NCBI RefSeq assembly: GCF_040546585.1
Contig: NZ_JBEPOC010000001.1
Location: forward strand, 434,001-498,000
Source: Marmoricola sp. OAE513
GTDB taxonomy: Bacteria; Actinomycetota; Actinomycetes; Propionibacteriales; Nocardioidaceae
Direction of reading: 5' to 3'
Length of the DNA: 64,000 nt
Part shown: piece by piece, positions 1 through 9,088 of the stretch
Position numbering within the stretch: the stretch's first letter is position 1
Layout of the letters: each line of letters starts with the position of its first letter
Position numbers and translations under genes: made by a program
The notes under the pieces: model-generated
Database searches by the model: none
What the model was told of the DNA's origin: nothing
What the model saw: only the letters and a program-made list of their open reading frames with translations

Positions 1-1367
1 CCGTTCTCGTCGAGCACCTTGAGGTCGAGCGCCTCGGCGTACAGGCGGCCGAGCTGGAAGATGTGGCCCATCTCGATGCCGCGCTCGGATTCCAGGGTCC
101 CGTCACGTCCCTCGACCGCGCACACCGGGCAGGCGTCGCCGTCGCGCACGTCGGCGGCCTCGATGGTGCCGTCCGGGGTGAAGTCGCGCCCGACGACGAG
201 GTCGATCACGTGCTTGCCGGCCTCGTTCGCACCGGTGACCCAGCGGGTGCCCGCCGACACCCTGGGGTCGACGAGGTAGCGGATGCCCGACGTCGACTCC
301 TCACCGAGGACGCCGGGGCCGATGTAGCCCTTGACCAGGGCGGCGTGCTTGGCGAGCTCGGCCTCCCCCATCGGCTCGACCTCGATCGGCTCGAGCTGGC
401 CCTCCAGACGCTTCTGGTCGACCTCGCGGTCGCCAGGCAGACCGATCGCCAGCGGCTCCCGGGTGCCGTCGGGGTGCTTGAGCACGACGAGGACGTTCTT
501 GAGGGTGTCGCCGGCAGCCCAGGGCCGGTCCTCGCGCGGGTGCTTCTCGTTGAGCAGCGCGACGAGCGTGTCGATGGTGGGCGTGTCCGGCGTGTCCTCC
601 GCGTGCGCGGCCGGTACGTCGTCGTACCCGACAGCGGCGGGAGCGGGCACCTCGACGGCCTCGACGTTGGCCGCGTAGTCGCAGGTGGTGCAGGCGACGT
701 AGGTGTCCTCACCGACGGCAGCCTTCGCGAGGAACTCCTCCGACTTCGAGCCACCCATCGCCCCGGCCGTGGCCTTGACGATCACGTAGTCGAACCCGAG
801 CCGGTCGAAGGTCTTGACGTACGCGGCGCGGTGCGCGGCGTAGGAGGCGTCCAGGCCCTCGTCGGTGGTGTCGAAGGAGTAGGAGTCCTTCATGACGAAC
901 TCGCGTCCGCGCAGGATGCCCGCCCTGGGACGCGCCTCGTCGCGGTACTTCGTCTGGATCTGGTAGAGCCAGACGGGCAGGTCCTTGTAGGAGGAGTACA
1001 GGTCCTTCACGACGAGCGTGAACATCTCCTCGTGCGTGGGGCCGAGGAGGTAGTCGCCGTCCCTGCGGTCCTTGAGCCGGAAGATGCCGTCGCCGTAGTC
1101 GGTCCACCGACCCGTCGCCTCGTAGGGCTCCCGGGGCAGCAGCGCCGGGAACTGCAGCTCCTGGGCGCCCATCGCGTCCATCTCCTCGCGGATGATGTCC
1201 TCGACGTTGCGCAGCACCCGCAGCCCCAGCGGCAGCCAGGTGTAGATGCCCGGCGCGGCCCGCCGGATGTAGCCGGCCCGCACCAGCAACCGGTGACTGG
1301 GAACCTCCGCGTCGGCGGGGTCATCGCGCAGCGTCCGGACGAACAGGGACGACATCCTCAAGATCAT
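1..1367 (-). CDS. proS: Prolyl-tRNA synthetase, bacterial type (3' end beyond window)
   Basis: Charges tRNA-Pro with proline in the cytoplasm. About 455 residues are visible. The class II motif 2 region is at residues 139-163 ([16 protein letters not shown]), with GPTHEE at 109-114. From about residue 224 there is the editing insertion typical of bacterial-type ProRS, which hydrolyses Ala-tRNA-Pro. Motif 3 and the anticodon-binding domain lie outside the window. The start MILRM is chosen because TAGCCT (1374-1379) sits exactly 6 bases upstream of the ATG, a leaderless promoter. The gene is divergent from a small membrane-protein gene at 1444. Identity is near certain from the N-terminal family sequence. 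Confidence 0.97.
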   Translation of the reverse strand, partial: MILRMSSLFVRTLRDDPADAEVPSHRLLVRAGYIRRAAPGIYTWLPLGLRVLRNVEDIIREEMDAMGAQELQFPALLPREPYEATGRWTDYGDGIFRLKDRRDGDYLLGPTHEEMFTLVVKDLYSSYKDLPVWLYQIQTKYRDEARPRAGILRGREFVMKDSYSFDTTDEGLDASYAAHRAAYVKTFDRLGFDYVIVKATAGAMGGSKSEEFLAKAAVGEDTYVACTTCDYAANVEAVEVPAPAAVGYDDVPAAHAEDTPDTPTIDTLVALLNEKHPREDRPWAAGDTLKNVLVVLKHPDGTREPLAIGLPGDREVDQKRLEGQLEPIEVEPMGEAELAKHAALVKGYIGPGVLGEESTSGIRYLVDPRVSAGTRWVTGANEAGKHVIDLVVGRDFTPDGTIEAADVRDGDACPVCAVEGRDGTLESERGIEMGHIFQLGRLYAEALDLKVLDEN

Positions 1368-1373
1368 GGGGAG

Positions 1374-1379
1374 AGGCTA
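1374..1379 (-). promoter_or_regulatory. -10 element of leaderless proS promoter
   Basis: TAGCCT on the minus strand with 6 bases to the proS ATG. It fits the TANNNT-N6-start pattern found before many genes here and supports the upstream start. Confidence 0.55.
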
Positions 1380-1431
1380 TCTGCGGGGGTGCCGGGGCAA
1401 CTAGGCGGTTCCGCCCGTGCTCGTCGTTCTC

Positions 1432-1437
1432 TAGGCT
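1432..1437 (+). promoter_or_regulatory. -10 element of leaderless promoter
   Basis: TAGGCT followed by six bases and the ATG at 1444. No Shine-Dalgarno sequence precedes that ATG, so the mRNA is probably leaderless. Confidence 0.55.
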
Positions 1438-1443
1438 TCCGCC

Positions 1444-1827
1444 ATGGCTCTCAGGGACAAGCTCGCGACCGCAGTACAGCCGTACCTCCAGCCGGGCGAA
1501 CAGCTTCAGGTCGTCTTCATCGGGCAGTCGCACAGCCAGTGGCTGGCGCCACTCGTGGGATTCATCCCGTTCCTCTTCATCAACCGGTACCGCCAGGTCG
1601 CGGTCACCGACCGCCGCGTCCTGGTGCTCGACGGCGGCCACTGGAGCTCGATGAAGCCCCAGGCCGTCGCCTTCGAGCTCCCCCGGACCACCCGGCTCGG
1701 GCCGGGCTCGGGCATCTGGCACCGGATCGAGGCCGGCCCGGAGAAGATCCGGGTCGCGTACCGGTTCTTCAAGGACCTGCGCGAGGCCGACCGGCTCTCC
1801 GGGGCCGGCGCGACGCCGGTCGGCTGA
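1444..1827 (+). CDS. Small membrane-associated protein, PH-like fold possible
   Basis: A 127-residue protein of unknown function. A hydrophobic hairpin (about residues 33-46, WLAPLVGFIPFLFI) is followed by a beta-rich part containing AVTDRRVLVLDGG, which resembles the core of bacterial PH-like (bPH) domains where 'VTDRRV' is common. No signal peptide or catalytic motif was seen. It starts at an ATG six bases after a TAGGCT -10 box, divergent from proS. It ends one base before the convergent DoxX gene, so any terminator must lie inside a coding region. The PH-like assignment is inference. Confidence 0.75.
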   Translation: MALRDKLATAVQPYLQPGEQLQVVFIGQSHSQWLAPLVGFIPFLFINRYRQVAVTDRRVLVLDGGHWSSMKPQAVAFELPRTTRLGPGSGIWHRIEAGPEKIRVAYRFFKDLREADRLSGAGATPVG

Positions 1828-1828
1828 G

Positions 1829-2197
1829 TCAGCTCCGGCCCGCGCGCAAGGCGGCCCGGATCATCGGGAACTGCAGCGGCAGCCGCCCGTACGCCGCTGC
1901 CTTGAGCGGCAGGCTCTTCGACTTCGAGGCGTCGACGGCCATCTTCACGTTGCCGACGTACACCCCGGCGAGGAGCGCGGCGCTGGCGAGACCCGCGACC
2001 TTGCGGGTCGGCGGGAACAGCAGGCCCGCGGCGCAGGCGATCTCGGCGACACCCGACCAGATGATCACCTCGCGGTGCGCCGGGACCCAGTCCGGCATCA
2101 GCGGTTCCCACACGTCCGGCTTGACGAGGTGCACCGTGCCCGAGGCGAGGAATCCGGTAGCGAGGAGCTTGGCGTCACGGCGCAGGGGTGCAGTCAT
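1829..2197 (-). CDS. DoxX-family integral membrane protein
   Basis: 122 residues with about four hydrophobic segments. The pattern of the DoxX/DoxD-like family is visible: HLVKPDVWEPLMPDWVPAHRE, then IIWSGVAEIACAAGLLFPPTRKVAG, and VYVGNVKMAVD towards the C-terminus. Members are small four-helix membrane proteins, some linked to redox chemistry. The substrate here cannot be told. A TAGGGT element (2204-2209) six bases before the ATG marks a leaderless start. The gene is convergent with the 1444 gene with a one-base gap. Confidence 0.85.
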   Translation of the reverse strand: MTAPLRRDAKLLATGFLASGTVHLVKPDVWEPLMPDWVPAHREVIIWSGVAEIACAAGLLFPPTRKVAGLASAALLAGVYVGNVKMAVDASKSKSLPLKAAAYGRLPLQFPMIRAALRAGRS

Positions 2198-2203
2198 GGC
2201 GCC

Positions 2204-2209
2204 ACCCTA
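2204..2209 (-). promoter_or_regulatory. -10 element of leaderless DoxX gene
   Basis: TAGGGT on the minus strand, six bases upstream of the ATG at 2197. Confidence 0.5.
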
Positions 2210-2228
2210 GCCATGTGGGCGAACCGGC

Positions 2229-3107
2229 TCAGAACATCAAGGTCGAGAACGTCGCCGTCTGCTGGAACCCGACCTTCGCGTACGCCGCCCTCGCCGGAGC
2301 GTTGTGCGCATTGACGTACAGCGCCACCGTCGGGGCGATCTCGGCCCGCGCGATCTCCGCGACGGCGGCCATGCCGCTGGTGCACAGGCCCTCCCCGCGG
2401 CGGGACGGATCGACGTACACGCCCTGCACCTGGCACGCGTACGGCGTCGCGCAGGCGATCTCGGCCTTGAAGAGCACCTTGCCGTTCTCGATCCGCGAGA
2501 ACGACCAACCCCGGTTCACCAGCTGCGAGACCCGCGCGCGGTAGAGGTTGCGACCGCCGTCGCTCTCCGGGGAGACGCCGACCTCCTCGGTGTACATCGC
2601 CACGCACGACGGGTAGAGCTCGTCGACCTGGTGCGGCTCGGTCCGTCGTACGCCGGGGTCGGGCGCCACCTCGGCGGCACCGCTGATCTCCAGGTGCGGC
2701 TGGTCCCAGCGCTCGTCCCGGGCCGGCCCCCAGGACGGCTCGAGTGCCTCCCACAGGTCGGAGACGGCATCGCGCGGGCCGACGATCGTCGAGCTCTGCC
2801 GGCGCTGCTTCAGCGCCCGCTCGGCGTACGCCGCACAGGCCTCGGGCGATGCCTGGACCGGGACCATGTTGGCGCCGACGTGGCACAGCGAGAGCAGCTC
2901 GCCCTCCTGCTCGTAGCCCCACATCTGGCCGCCGAGCCAGCGCTGGTCGAGCTGGGTGATCCGGCTGCGGTACTCCGCGAAGACATTGGTGACCGGATCC
3001 GCCTCCAGGACCACCAGCGCAGCGGAGAGGTCAGCCGGGCCGAGGACGCGCACGGTACCGGGGCGGCCGTCGGGCCGCTCGGCGTCCGGTTCCGAAGCGA
3101 CGATCAC
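2229..3107 (-). CDS. GNAT N-acetyltransferase with N-terminal DUF4081-like domain
   Basis: 292 residues. The N-terminal half resembles DUF4081, which is found fused to GNAT domains next to ispG in actinobacteria. The C-terminal half carries GNAT motif A (GVYVDPSRRGEGLCT), which binds the acetyl-CoA pyrophosphate, and motif B (ALYVNAHNAPARAAYAKVGF). The acceptor is unknown. Two GTG codons compete, at 3113 and 3107. TAGGGT (3114-3119) abuts the first but lies six bases from the second, matching the leaderless spacing used elsewhere in this window, so 3107 is preferred. The gene is divergent from a lipoprotein gene, and neighbour ispG is on the same strand further downstream in the sequence. Confidence 0.88.
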   Translation of the reverse strand: MIVASEPDAERPDGRPGTVRVLGPADLSAALVVLEADPVTNVFAEYRSRITQLDQRWLGGQMWGYEQEGELLSLCHVGANMVPVQASPEACAAYAERALKQRRQSSTIVGPRDAVSDLWEALEPSWGPARDERWDQPHLEISGAAEVAPDPGVRRTEPHQVDELYPSCVAMYTEEVGVSPESDGGRNLYRARVSQLVNRGWSFSRIENGKVLFKAEIACATPYACQVQGVYVDPSRRGEGLCTSGMAAVAEIARAEIAPTVALYVNAHNAPARAAYAKVGFQQTATFSTLMF

Positions 3108-3113
3108 GGCCAC

Positions 3114-3119
3114 ACCCTA
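3114..3119 (-). promoter_or_regulatory. -10 element deciding the GNAT start
   Basis: TAGGGT directly abuts the GTG at 3113 and is six bases from the in-frame GTG at 3107. The usual N6 spacing argues for initiation at 3107. Confidence 0.5.
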
Positions 3120-3129
3120 GAGGAACCGC

Positions 3130-3135
3130 TACCTT
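3130..3135 (+). promoter_or_regulatory. -10 element of leaderless lipoprotein gene
   Basis: TACCTT, then six bases (GAGAAC), then the ATG at 3142. The identical TACCTT-N6 arrangement precedes the tetR gene at 51857. Confidence 0.55.
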
Positions 3136-3141
3136 GAGAAC

Positions 3142-3978
3142 ATGGTCAACCACGCTGCCAGGGTCGTCTTGGCCACGACCCTCGTGCTCGGCCTCGGGTC
3201 GGCCGGGTGCAGCGAGGAGAAGAAGGCCACCGCGGCGAAGACCCCGGGACTCAGCGAGTGCCGCAAGCAGTGGGGCGACGTCGCGGACGCGATCGTCGGT
3301 CTGGACGAGGACAAGCACCCCTCCGCACTGGCCAGCCGCTGGACGAGCGTGGTGGCGACGGTGGACTACTACGAGAACACCGACACCGCGACCGACTGCC
3401 AGCAGAAGATCGCCGCCCAGCTCGACGCGATCACCGCCCTGCGCCAGTTCAGCACCCGTCTCCAGCCCTACGACATGGAGTTCCAGGCCGACGAGCGCGC
3501 CGCCGACGTCGGTCGCTACCTGGCAGACCCGTTGCCGGCTCCGACGAAGGGCAAGGGCGGCAAGAAGAGCAGACCGCCGAAGAAGGCTGCGGTCGCCGCT
3601 GCCCTCAAGACGCTCGAGGACAACGCCGCGGCGGCGAACGCCGAGCTCGCGCCCGGCTGGGGTCAGCTCGCGTCGGTCGAGCTCACCGACGAGGCTGCCG
3701 TGAAGGCGGCCCTCCAGGACCTCGAATTCCTGGCGAAGGACAGCCCGACGTGGGTGCGGTGCAACGCGGCGCTCGCGGTCATCGAGAAGGCGGTGCGAGC
3801 ACAGCTGGGGCTCGGCCCGAACGACCCGCTGCCGGTAGCGCCGACGGCCACGAGCAGCCCGACGAGCACGCCGTCGAGCACCCCCGGTGGAACGCCGTCG
3901 GGAACGCCCGCCACGACACCGACGGGGACCCCCTCGGGCACGCCGACCAGCTCTGCCTCGGTCACCCCGACGCGGTAG
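3142..3978 (+). CDS. Secreted lipoprotein with Thr/Pro/Gly/Ser-rich tail
   Basis: 278 residues, function not recognised. The N-terminus is a lipoprotein signal peptide ending in GSAGC with the lipidated cysteine at residue 23. A mainly helical charged domain follows, with a lysine-rich insert (KGKGGKKSRPPKK). The last 45 or so residues are a repetitive Thr/Pro/Ser/Gly tail (repeats like GTPSGTPATTPTGTP), typical of a flexible wall-spanning or glycosylated stalk. It is probably anchored on the outer face of the membrane. It stands alone on the plus strand and ends three bases before the convergent ispG stop. Confidence 0.85.
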   Translation: MVNHAARVVLATTLVLGLGSAGCSEEKKATAAKTPGLSECRKQWGDVADAIVGLDEDKHPSALASRWTSVVATVDYYENTDTATDCQQKIAAQLDAITALRQFSTRLQPYDMEFQADERAADVGRYLADPLPAPTKGKGGKKSRPPKKAAVAAALKTLEDNAAAANAELAPGWGQLASVELTDEAAVKAALQDLEFLAKDSPTWVRCNAALAVIEKAVRAQLGLGPNDPLPVAPTATSSPTSTPSSTPGGTPSGTPATTPTGTPSGTPTSSASVTPTR

Positions 3979-3981
3979 CGC

Positions 3982-5133
3982 TCAGGAGACGGTGACCTCC
4001 GCGGAGGCGCCCTCGACGGGCTCCATCTCCTCGGCCAGCCGCATGGCCTCCTCGATGAGGGTCTCGACAATCATCGCCTCGGGCACGGTCTTGATGACTT
4101 CGCCCTTGACGAAGATCTGACCCTTGCCGTTGCCGGACGCGACGCCGAGGTCGGCCTCGCGGGCCTCCCCCGGACCGTTGACGACGCAGCCCATGACGGC
4201 CACCCGCAGCGGCACCTCCATCCCCTCGAGCCCGGCGGTGACCCGCTCGGCGAGGGTGTAGACGTCGACCTGGGCGCGGCCGCAGGACGGGCAGGAGACG
4301 ATCTCGAGCTTGCGCGGGCGCAGGTTCAGCGACTGCAGGATCTGGATGCCGACCTTGACCTCCTCGACCGGCGGGGCGGACAGCGAGACCCGGATCGTGT
4401 CCCCGATGCCCTGGGAGAGCAGCGCGCCGAACGCGGTCGCCGACTTGATGGTGCCCTGGAACGCCGGCCCGGCCTCGGTGACCCCGAGGTGCAGCGGCCA
4501 GTCCCCCGCCTCGGCGAGCAGCTCGTAGGCGCGCACCATCACGACGGGGTCGTTGTGCTTGACCGAGATCTTGAAGTCGCGGAAGCCGTGCTCCTCGAAG
4601 AGCGACGCCTCCCACTTCGCCGACTCGACGAGAGCCTCCGGGGTGGCCTTGCCGTACTTGGCCAGGAGTCGCGGGTCCAACGACCCGGCGTTGACGCCGA
4701 TACGGATGGAGGTCCCGTGGTCGGTGGCCGCTCGGGCGATCTCCTTGATCTGGTCGTCGAACTTCTTGATGTTGCCCGGGTTCACCCGCACCGCCGCACA
4801 GCCGGCCTCGATCGCGGCGAAGACGTACTTGGGCTGGAAGTGGATGTCCGCGATCACGGGGATCTGCGAGTGCTTCGCGATCTCGGGCAGCGCGTCGGCG
4901 TCGTCCTGCGAGGGACACGCCACCCGGACGATGTCGCAGCCTGTCGCGGTCAGCTCGGCGATCTGCTGAAGGGTCGCGTTGACGTCCGAGGTGAGCGTCG
5001 TGGTCATCGACTGCACCGAGACGGGCGACTCGCTCCCGACCCCGACCTTGCCGACCTTGATCTGGCGGGTGGGGCGGCGGGGGTTCAGCACCGGCGGCGG
5101 GGCCGCGGGCATGCCGAGCGAAACCGAAGTCAT
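3982..5133 (-). CDS. ispG: 4-hydroxy-3-methylbut-2-enyl diphosphate synthase
   Basis: Penultimate enzyme of the MEP isoprenoid pathway. It reductively opens the MEcPP ring to HMBPP with a [4Fe-4S] cluster. 383 residues: an N-terminal TIM-barrel domain and a C-terminal cluster domain. The three cluster cysteines are visible at 281 and 284 (CPSCGR) and 316 ([10 protein letters not shown]), and the cluster-ligating Glu is in NGPGE (about 323). It is preceded by a leaderless-type TAGCCT-N6-ATG promoter. It lies downstream of dxr and rip1 on the same strand, the conserved actinobacterial dxr-rip1-ispG-GNAT order. Its own promoter means it need not depend on dxr transcription. Confidence 0.97.
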   Translation of the reverse strand: MTSVSLGMPAAPPPVLNPRRPTRQIKVGKVGVGSESPVSVQSMTTTLTSDVNATLQQIAELTATGCDIVRVACPSQDDADALPEIAKHSQIPVIADIHFQPKYVFAAIEAGCAAVRVNPGNIKKFDDQIKEIARAATDHGTSIRIGVNAGSLDPRLLAKYGKATPEALVESAKWEASLFEEHGFRDFKISVKHNDPVVMVRAYELLAEAGDWPLHLGVTEAGPAFQGTIKSATAFGALLSQGIGDTIRVSLSAPPVEEVKVGIQILQSLNLRPRKLEIVSCPSCGRAQVDVYTLAERVTAGLEGMEVPLRVAVMGCVVNGPGEAREADLGVASGNGKGQIFVKGEVIKTVPEAMIVETLIEEAMRLAEEMEPVEGASAEVTVS

Positions 5134-5139
5134 GCCCTC

Positions 5140-5145
5140 AGGCTA
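5140..5145 (-). promoter_or_regulatory. -10 element of leaderless ispG
   Basis: TAGCCT on the minus strand, six bases before the ispG ATG at 5133. Confidence 0.55.
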
Positions 5146-5176
5146 CCGGTCTGACCTGCACCGGGACCCATCAGCG

Positions 5177-6472
5177 TCAGGTGATCGGGACCGCGAGATC
5201 GGCGTAGACCAGCAGGACGGTCATCACCAGCAGGACACCTGCGGTGACGTAGGCCACGGGGAGCAGCTTCGCGACGTCGAAGTGGCCCGGGTCCGGGCGG
5301 CCGAACAGCTTGGCCCAGCCCCGCCGCAGCGCCTCGTACAGGGCACCGGCGATGTGTCCGCCGTCCAGGGGCAGCAGCGGAACGAAGTTGAACATCCCGA
5401 CGAACAGGTTCACGCCCGCGAGCAGGGTGATGATGAACGCGACCTTGTTGCCGCCGGCGATCGAGTCGTCCGCGCTGACCTCTCCGGCGACACGTCCGAT
5501 GCCGACGACGCTCATCGGGCCCTCGGGGTCGCGGTCCTGCAGACCGAGCACCGCGCGACCGACGTCCCAGATCCGCGCAGGCATGTGGCCGAGCGACTTG
5601 ACCGTCTCCACGGTCATGTCCCCCATCTGCTCCACGGTGTAGAGCGGGCCCTTCGAGACGTTCTCGGTACGGGGGCTGATGCCGAGGTAGCCGACCTTGA
5701 CCGACTTCAGGTCGTCGTCCATCGAGGGCAGCGTGTTGACCTGGGTGGTGACCGACTTCTTCAGCGTCTCGCCGTCGCGCAGCACGGTGATGGTGACGCT
5801 GGCGTCCGGGTGCGACCGGATCAGCTTCTGGAGCTGGGTGTAGCTGGTGATCCTGGTGTCGTCGAAAGCGACGATCTTGTCCCCGGGGCGGATGTCCGCG
5901 GTCTTGCTCGGCGCCTCAGGGTCGGTCGGCAGGCAGGTGTCGCGCGCCGCCTGCTCCCCCTTCGGGACGGCGATCACGCAGTCCGCGCGGGTCGCCACGG
6001 TCGTCGTGGCCTCGCTGACGCCGTGGAAGTAGAACAATCCGCCGAACAGGAAGAACGCGATGACCAGGTTCACCGTGGGGCCGCCGGCCATCACGATGAC
6101 CTTCTTCCACCACGGCAGCTGGTAGAACATCCGGTTCTCGTCACCGGGCTGGAGCAGGGCGGCCTCGGCCTCGCGGGCGTCGGAGATCAGGCGGGAGAAG
6201 CCGCTCTGCGGCTTGCCCGACGGCTTGTCGGGGTGCGGCGGGAGCATCCCGATGATCTTCACGAAGCCGCCGAGCGGGAACGCCTTGATGCCGTACTCGG
6301 TGCCGTTGCGCTTGGTCGACCAGAGCGTGGTGCCGAAACCGACGAACCACTGCGGGACCCGGATGCCGAATTTCTTCGCCGGGATCATGTGCCCGAACTC
6401 GTGCAGCCCGATGGAGACCGCCAGGCCCACGACGATCGCAAGCACACCAGCGATGTAGAGCAGTACGGTCAT
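5177..6472 (-). CDS. rip1: Site-2 intramembrane metalloprotease (Rip1/RseP type)
   Basis: Zinc protease that cuts anti-sigma factors or other substrates inside the membrane. 431 residues. The HEFGH zinc motif is at 24-28 in the first transmembrane helix. A PDZ domain occupies the middle ([15 protein letters not shown], about residues 195-275). The second active-site motif, PLDGGH, is near residue 370, followed by C-terminal helices. Its ATG overlaps the dxr stop by four bases, so the two are translationally coupled, as in mycobacteria (Rv2869c-dxr). The anti-sigma targets cannot be told from this window. Confidence 0.95.
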   Translation of the reverse strand: MTVLLYIAGVLAIVVGLAVSIGLHEFGHMIPAKKFGIRVPQWFVGFGTTLWSTKRNGTEYGIKAFPLGGFVKIIGMLPPHPDKPSGKPQSGFSRLISDAREAEAALLQPGDENRMFYQLPWWKKVIVMAGGPTVNLVIAFFLFGGLFYFHGVSEATTTVATRADCVIAVPKGEQAARDTCLPTDPEAPSKTADIRPGDKIVAFDDTRITSYTQLQKLIRSHPDASVTITVLRDGETLKKSVTTQVNTLPSMDDDLKSVKVGYLGISPRTENVSKGPLYTVEQMGDMTVETVKSLGHMPARIWDVGRAVLGLQDRDPEGPMSVVGIGRVAGEVSADDSIAGGNKVAFIITLLAGVNLFVGMFNFVPLLPLDGGHIAGALYEALRRGWAKLFGRPDPGHFDVAKLLPVAYVTAGVLLVMTVLLVYADLAVPIT

Positions 6473-7590
6473 CGGTCCTTCTCCAGCAGACGTTTCACCT
6501 CGGTGCGAGCCCAGGCGTCGGCGTCGAGGACGTCGTCCAGGGAGAGGTTCGTTCGGTTCGAGCCTACGTCGGTACGGGTGGAACCGTGCGACAACAGGAC
6601 ATCTCCGACAGTGTCGACGATCCCGGTGAACGGCAGCCTCCCCTCACGGAACGCCGCCACGCACTCCTCGTTCGCCGCGTTGTAGACCGCCGGAGCGGTG
6701 CCACCGGCAGCTCCTGCCTCGCGGGCCAGCCGTACGGCGGGGAAGGCCTCGTCGTCCAGCGGGAAGAATTGCCAGGTCTGGGCCGTCGTCCAGTCGACCG
6801 CCGGCGCCACCGCTGGCACCCGGTCCGGCCACGCCATCCCGAGGGCGATCGGGATCAGCATCGTCGGCGGTGAGGCCTGCGCGATCGTGGAGCCGTCGGT
6901 GAACTCGACCATCGAGTGCACCACCGAGGTCGGGTGCACCACGACGTCGATGCGGTCGAACGGGATGTCGAAGAGCAGGTGTGCCTCGATCACCTCGAGA
7001 CCCTTGTTGACCAGCGTCGCGGAGTTGATCGTCACGACCGGGCCCATGTCCCAGGTCGGGTGCGCCAGCGCCTCGTCGACGGTGACTTCGGCGAGCTCGT
7101 CGCGGCTGCGGCCCCGGAACGGTCCCCCGCTCGCGGTCAGCACCAGCTTGGCGACCTCGGCCTCCGAGCCGCTGCGCAGGCACTGGGCCAAAGCGCTGTG
7201 CTCGCTGTCGACCGGCACGATCTGGCCGGGGCGGGCCCGCGAGGTGACCACCGAGCCGCCCATGATCAGCGACTCCTTGTTCGCCAGCGCGAGCGTGTTG
7301 CCCGCCTCCAGCGCTGCGACGGTCGGACGCAGGCCGACAGCGCCGGTGATGCCGTTGAGGACCACGTCGCAGTCCAGGGCGGCGGCGTCGACCGAGGCGC
7401 TCTCCCCCAGCCCGGAGAACGCCGGAGCGAATTCGGCGACCTGGGCGTCGTACAGGTCGCGCTGGGACCCGCCTGCAGTCAGACCGACCACCCGGAACCG
7501 GTCCGGGTTCGCACGGACCACGTCCAGCGCCTGGGTGCCGATCGATCCGGTCGAGCCGAGGATGACGACGTCGCGCCGCTCAGTGGTCAT
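6469..7590 (-). CDS. dxr: 1-deoxy-D-xylulose-5-phosphate reductoisomerase
   Basis: Second step of the MEP pathway: DXP to MEP with NADPH. 373 residues. The N-terminal Rossmann motif is GSTGSIGTQ (residues 11-19). [10 protein letters not shown] and VPVDSEHSA supply the NADPH and metal/substrate sites, with ASGGPFRG in the flexible loop. The promoter TAGGCT-N6-ATG overlaps the stop codon of the upstream gabD gene, so dxr is transcribed independently from inside the end of gabD. It is translationally coupled to rip1 downstream. Confidence 0.97.
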   Translation of the reverse strand: MTTERRDVVILGSTGSIGTQALDVVRANPDRFRVVGLTAGGSQRDLYDAQVAEFAPAFSGLGESASVDAAALDCDVVLNGITGAVGLRPTVAALEAGNTLALANKESLIMGGSVVTSRARPGQIVPVDSEHSALAQCLRSGSEAEVAKLVLTASGGPFRGRSRDELAEVTVDEALAHPTWDMGPVVTINSATLVNKGLEVIEAHLLFDIPFDRIDVVVHPTSVVHSMVEFTDGSTIAQASPPTMLIPIALGMAWPDRVPAVAPAVDWTTAQTWQFFPLDDEAFPAVRLAREAGAAGGTAPAVYNAANEECVAAFREGRLPFTGIVDTVGDVLLSHGSTRTDVGSNRTNLSLDDVLDADAWARTEVKRLLEKDR

Positions 7591-7596
7591 GCGCGG

Positions 7597-7602
7597 AGCC
7601 TA
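7597..7602 (-). promoter_or_regulatory. -10 element of leaderless dxr, overlapping the gabD stop codon
   Basis: TAGGCT on the minus strand; its TAG is the gabD stop codon. Six bases separate it from the dxr ATG at 7590. Confidence 0.55.
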
Positions 7603-9066
7603 GATGTTGAGCGCGACGTACTTCGTCTCGAGGTACTCCGCGATCCCCTCGTTGCCACCCTCGCGCCCGGTGCCGGACTGCTTCACGCCACCAAACGGGG
7701 CGCCGGCGTTCGAGACGATGCCCTGGTTCAGACCGATCATCCCGGTCTCGAGCGCCTCGCAGACCTTGAAGGCCCGGGTCAGGTCCTTGGTGAAGACGTA
7801 GGACACCAGGCCGTACTCGGTGCGGTTGGCGGCCTCGATCGCCTCGGCGTCGGTCTTGAACGTCGCGATCGGGGCGACGGGGCCGAAGATCTCCTCGCTG
7901 AGCACCCGGGCGTCGTGCGGGACGTCGACGAGCACCGTCGGCTCGTAGAAGTAGCCGCGGTCCTCACCCTTCTTACCGCCGGTGACCACGGTGGCGCCCT
8001 TGGTGACCGCGTCGGTGACGAGCTCGGCGACCTTGCCCTGCTGGGCGGCGTCGATCAGCGGCCCGACGTCGATGCCCGCGTCGGTACCGCGGCCGACCTT
8101 GAGCGCGCCCATCCGCGCCGCCAGCTTGTCGCCGAACTCCTTGGCCACCGACTCGTGCACGTGGAACCGGTTCGCCGAGGTGCACGCCTCGCCCATGTTC
8201 CGCATCTTCGCGAGCATCGCGCCGTCGACGGCCGCGTCGATGTCGGCGTCAGCGAAGACCAGGAACGGGGCATTGCCACCGAGCTCCATCGAGACCTTGA
8301 GGACCTGGTCGGAGGCCTGGGCGATCAGCTTCTTGCCGACCTCGGTCGAGCCGGTGAACGACAGCTTGCGCAGCCGCGGGTCCTCGATGATCGGCGACGA
8401 GACCTCACCGGAACGGGTCGCGGTGATCACGTTGAGCACGCCGGGCGGCAGACCGCACTCCTCGAGCACCTTCGCCAGGGCGAGCATCGACAGCGGGGTC
8501 TGCTGGGCGGGCTTGACGACCATCGTGCAGCCAGCGGCGATGGCCGGACCGATCTTGCGGGTGCCCATCGCGTTCGGGAAGTTCCACGGGGTGATGAAGT
8601 AGCAGGGGCCGACCGGCTGACGCATCACCAGCACCCGGCTCGCGCCGTTGCCCGAGGTCTTGTAGTAGCCGTCGAGGCGCAGGGCCTCCCCGGAGAACCA
8701 GCGGAAGAACTCGGCGGCGTAGGCGAGCTCGCCCTTGGACTCCGAGACGGCTTTGCCCATCTCCAGCGTCATCAGCAGCGCCAGCTCCTCGGCCTGCTCG
8801 CCGAGCGCCAGGAAGGCGCGGTGCAGGATCTCCGAGCGCTCGTTGGGCGGCGTGGCGGCCCAGCCGGCCTGGGCTGCGACGGCTGCGTCCAGGGCTGCCC
8901 GGGCGTCGCCGGCAGTCGCGTCGGCGACCTCGCACAAGGCCTTGCCGGTGGCCGGATCCTCCACCTCGAAGGTCGCGCCGCCGGTCGCGTCGCGCCACTC
9001 CCCGCCGATGTAGAGCTGCTTGGGTACGGCGGACAGAACGGACTGCTCGGTGGGTTCGCTGCTCAT
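7600..9066 (-). CDS. gabD: NAD(P)-dependent succinate-semialdehyde dehydrogenase family
   Basis: 488-residue aldehyde dehydrogenase superfamily member. It matches the GabD-like group that oxidises succinate semialdehyde to succinate (GABA shunt or polyamine breakdown). Catalytic residues are Glu261 (MELGGNAPF) and Cys295 (GEACTSANR), and the cofactor segment is ITPWNFPNAM (about 158-167). The exact aldehyde is inferred from overall similarity, and other semialdehydes are possible. A TAAGGT-N6-ATG promoter overlaps the divergent promoter of the 9089 gene. No aminotransferase partner (gabT) is adjacent. Confidence 0.9.
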   Translation of the reverse strand: MSSEPTEQSVLSAVPKQLYIGGEWRDATGGATFEVEDPATGKALCEVADATAGDARAALDAAVAAQAGWAATPPNERSEILHRAFLALGEQAEELALLMTLEMGKAVSESKGELAYAAEFFRWFSGEALRLDGYYKTSGNGASRVLVMRQPVGPCYFITPWNFPNAMGTRKIGPAIAAGCTMVVKPAQQTPLSMLALAKVLEECGLPPGVLNVITATRSGEVSSPIIEDPRLRKLSFTGSTEVGKKLIAQASDQVLKVSMELGGNAPFLVFADADIDAAVDGAMLAKMRNMGEACTSANRFHVHESVAKEFGDKLAARMGALKVGRGTDAGIDVGPLIDAAQQGKVAELVTDAVTKGATVVTGGKKGEDRGYFYEPTVLVDVPHDARVLSEEIFGPVAPIATFKTDAEAIEAANRTEYGLVSYVFTKDLTRAFKVCEALETGMIGLNQGIVSNAGAPFGGVKQSGTGREGGNEGIAEYLETKYVALNI

Positions 9067-9072
9067 GCGTCC

Positions 9073-9082
9073 ACCTTAGAGT
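9073..9082. promoter_or_regulatory. Overlapping divergent -10 elements (gabD / 9089 gene)
   Basis: On the minus strand TAAGGT (9073-9078) is six bases from the gabD ATG. On the plus strand TAGAGT (9077-9082) is six bases from the GTG at 9089. The hexamers share two base pairs, so the two leaderless promoters should exclude each other. Confidence 0.5.
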
Positions 9083-9088
9083 TCACGT

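Noticed and set aside
3840-3978. Short repeats that could suggest a CRISPR or VNTR
   Set aside because: They encode the Thr/Pro/Gly tail of the lipoprotein at 3142; no spacers or fixed repeat length.
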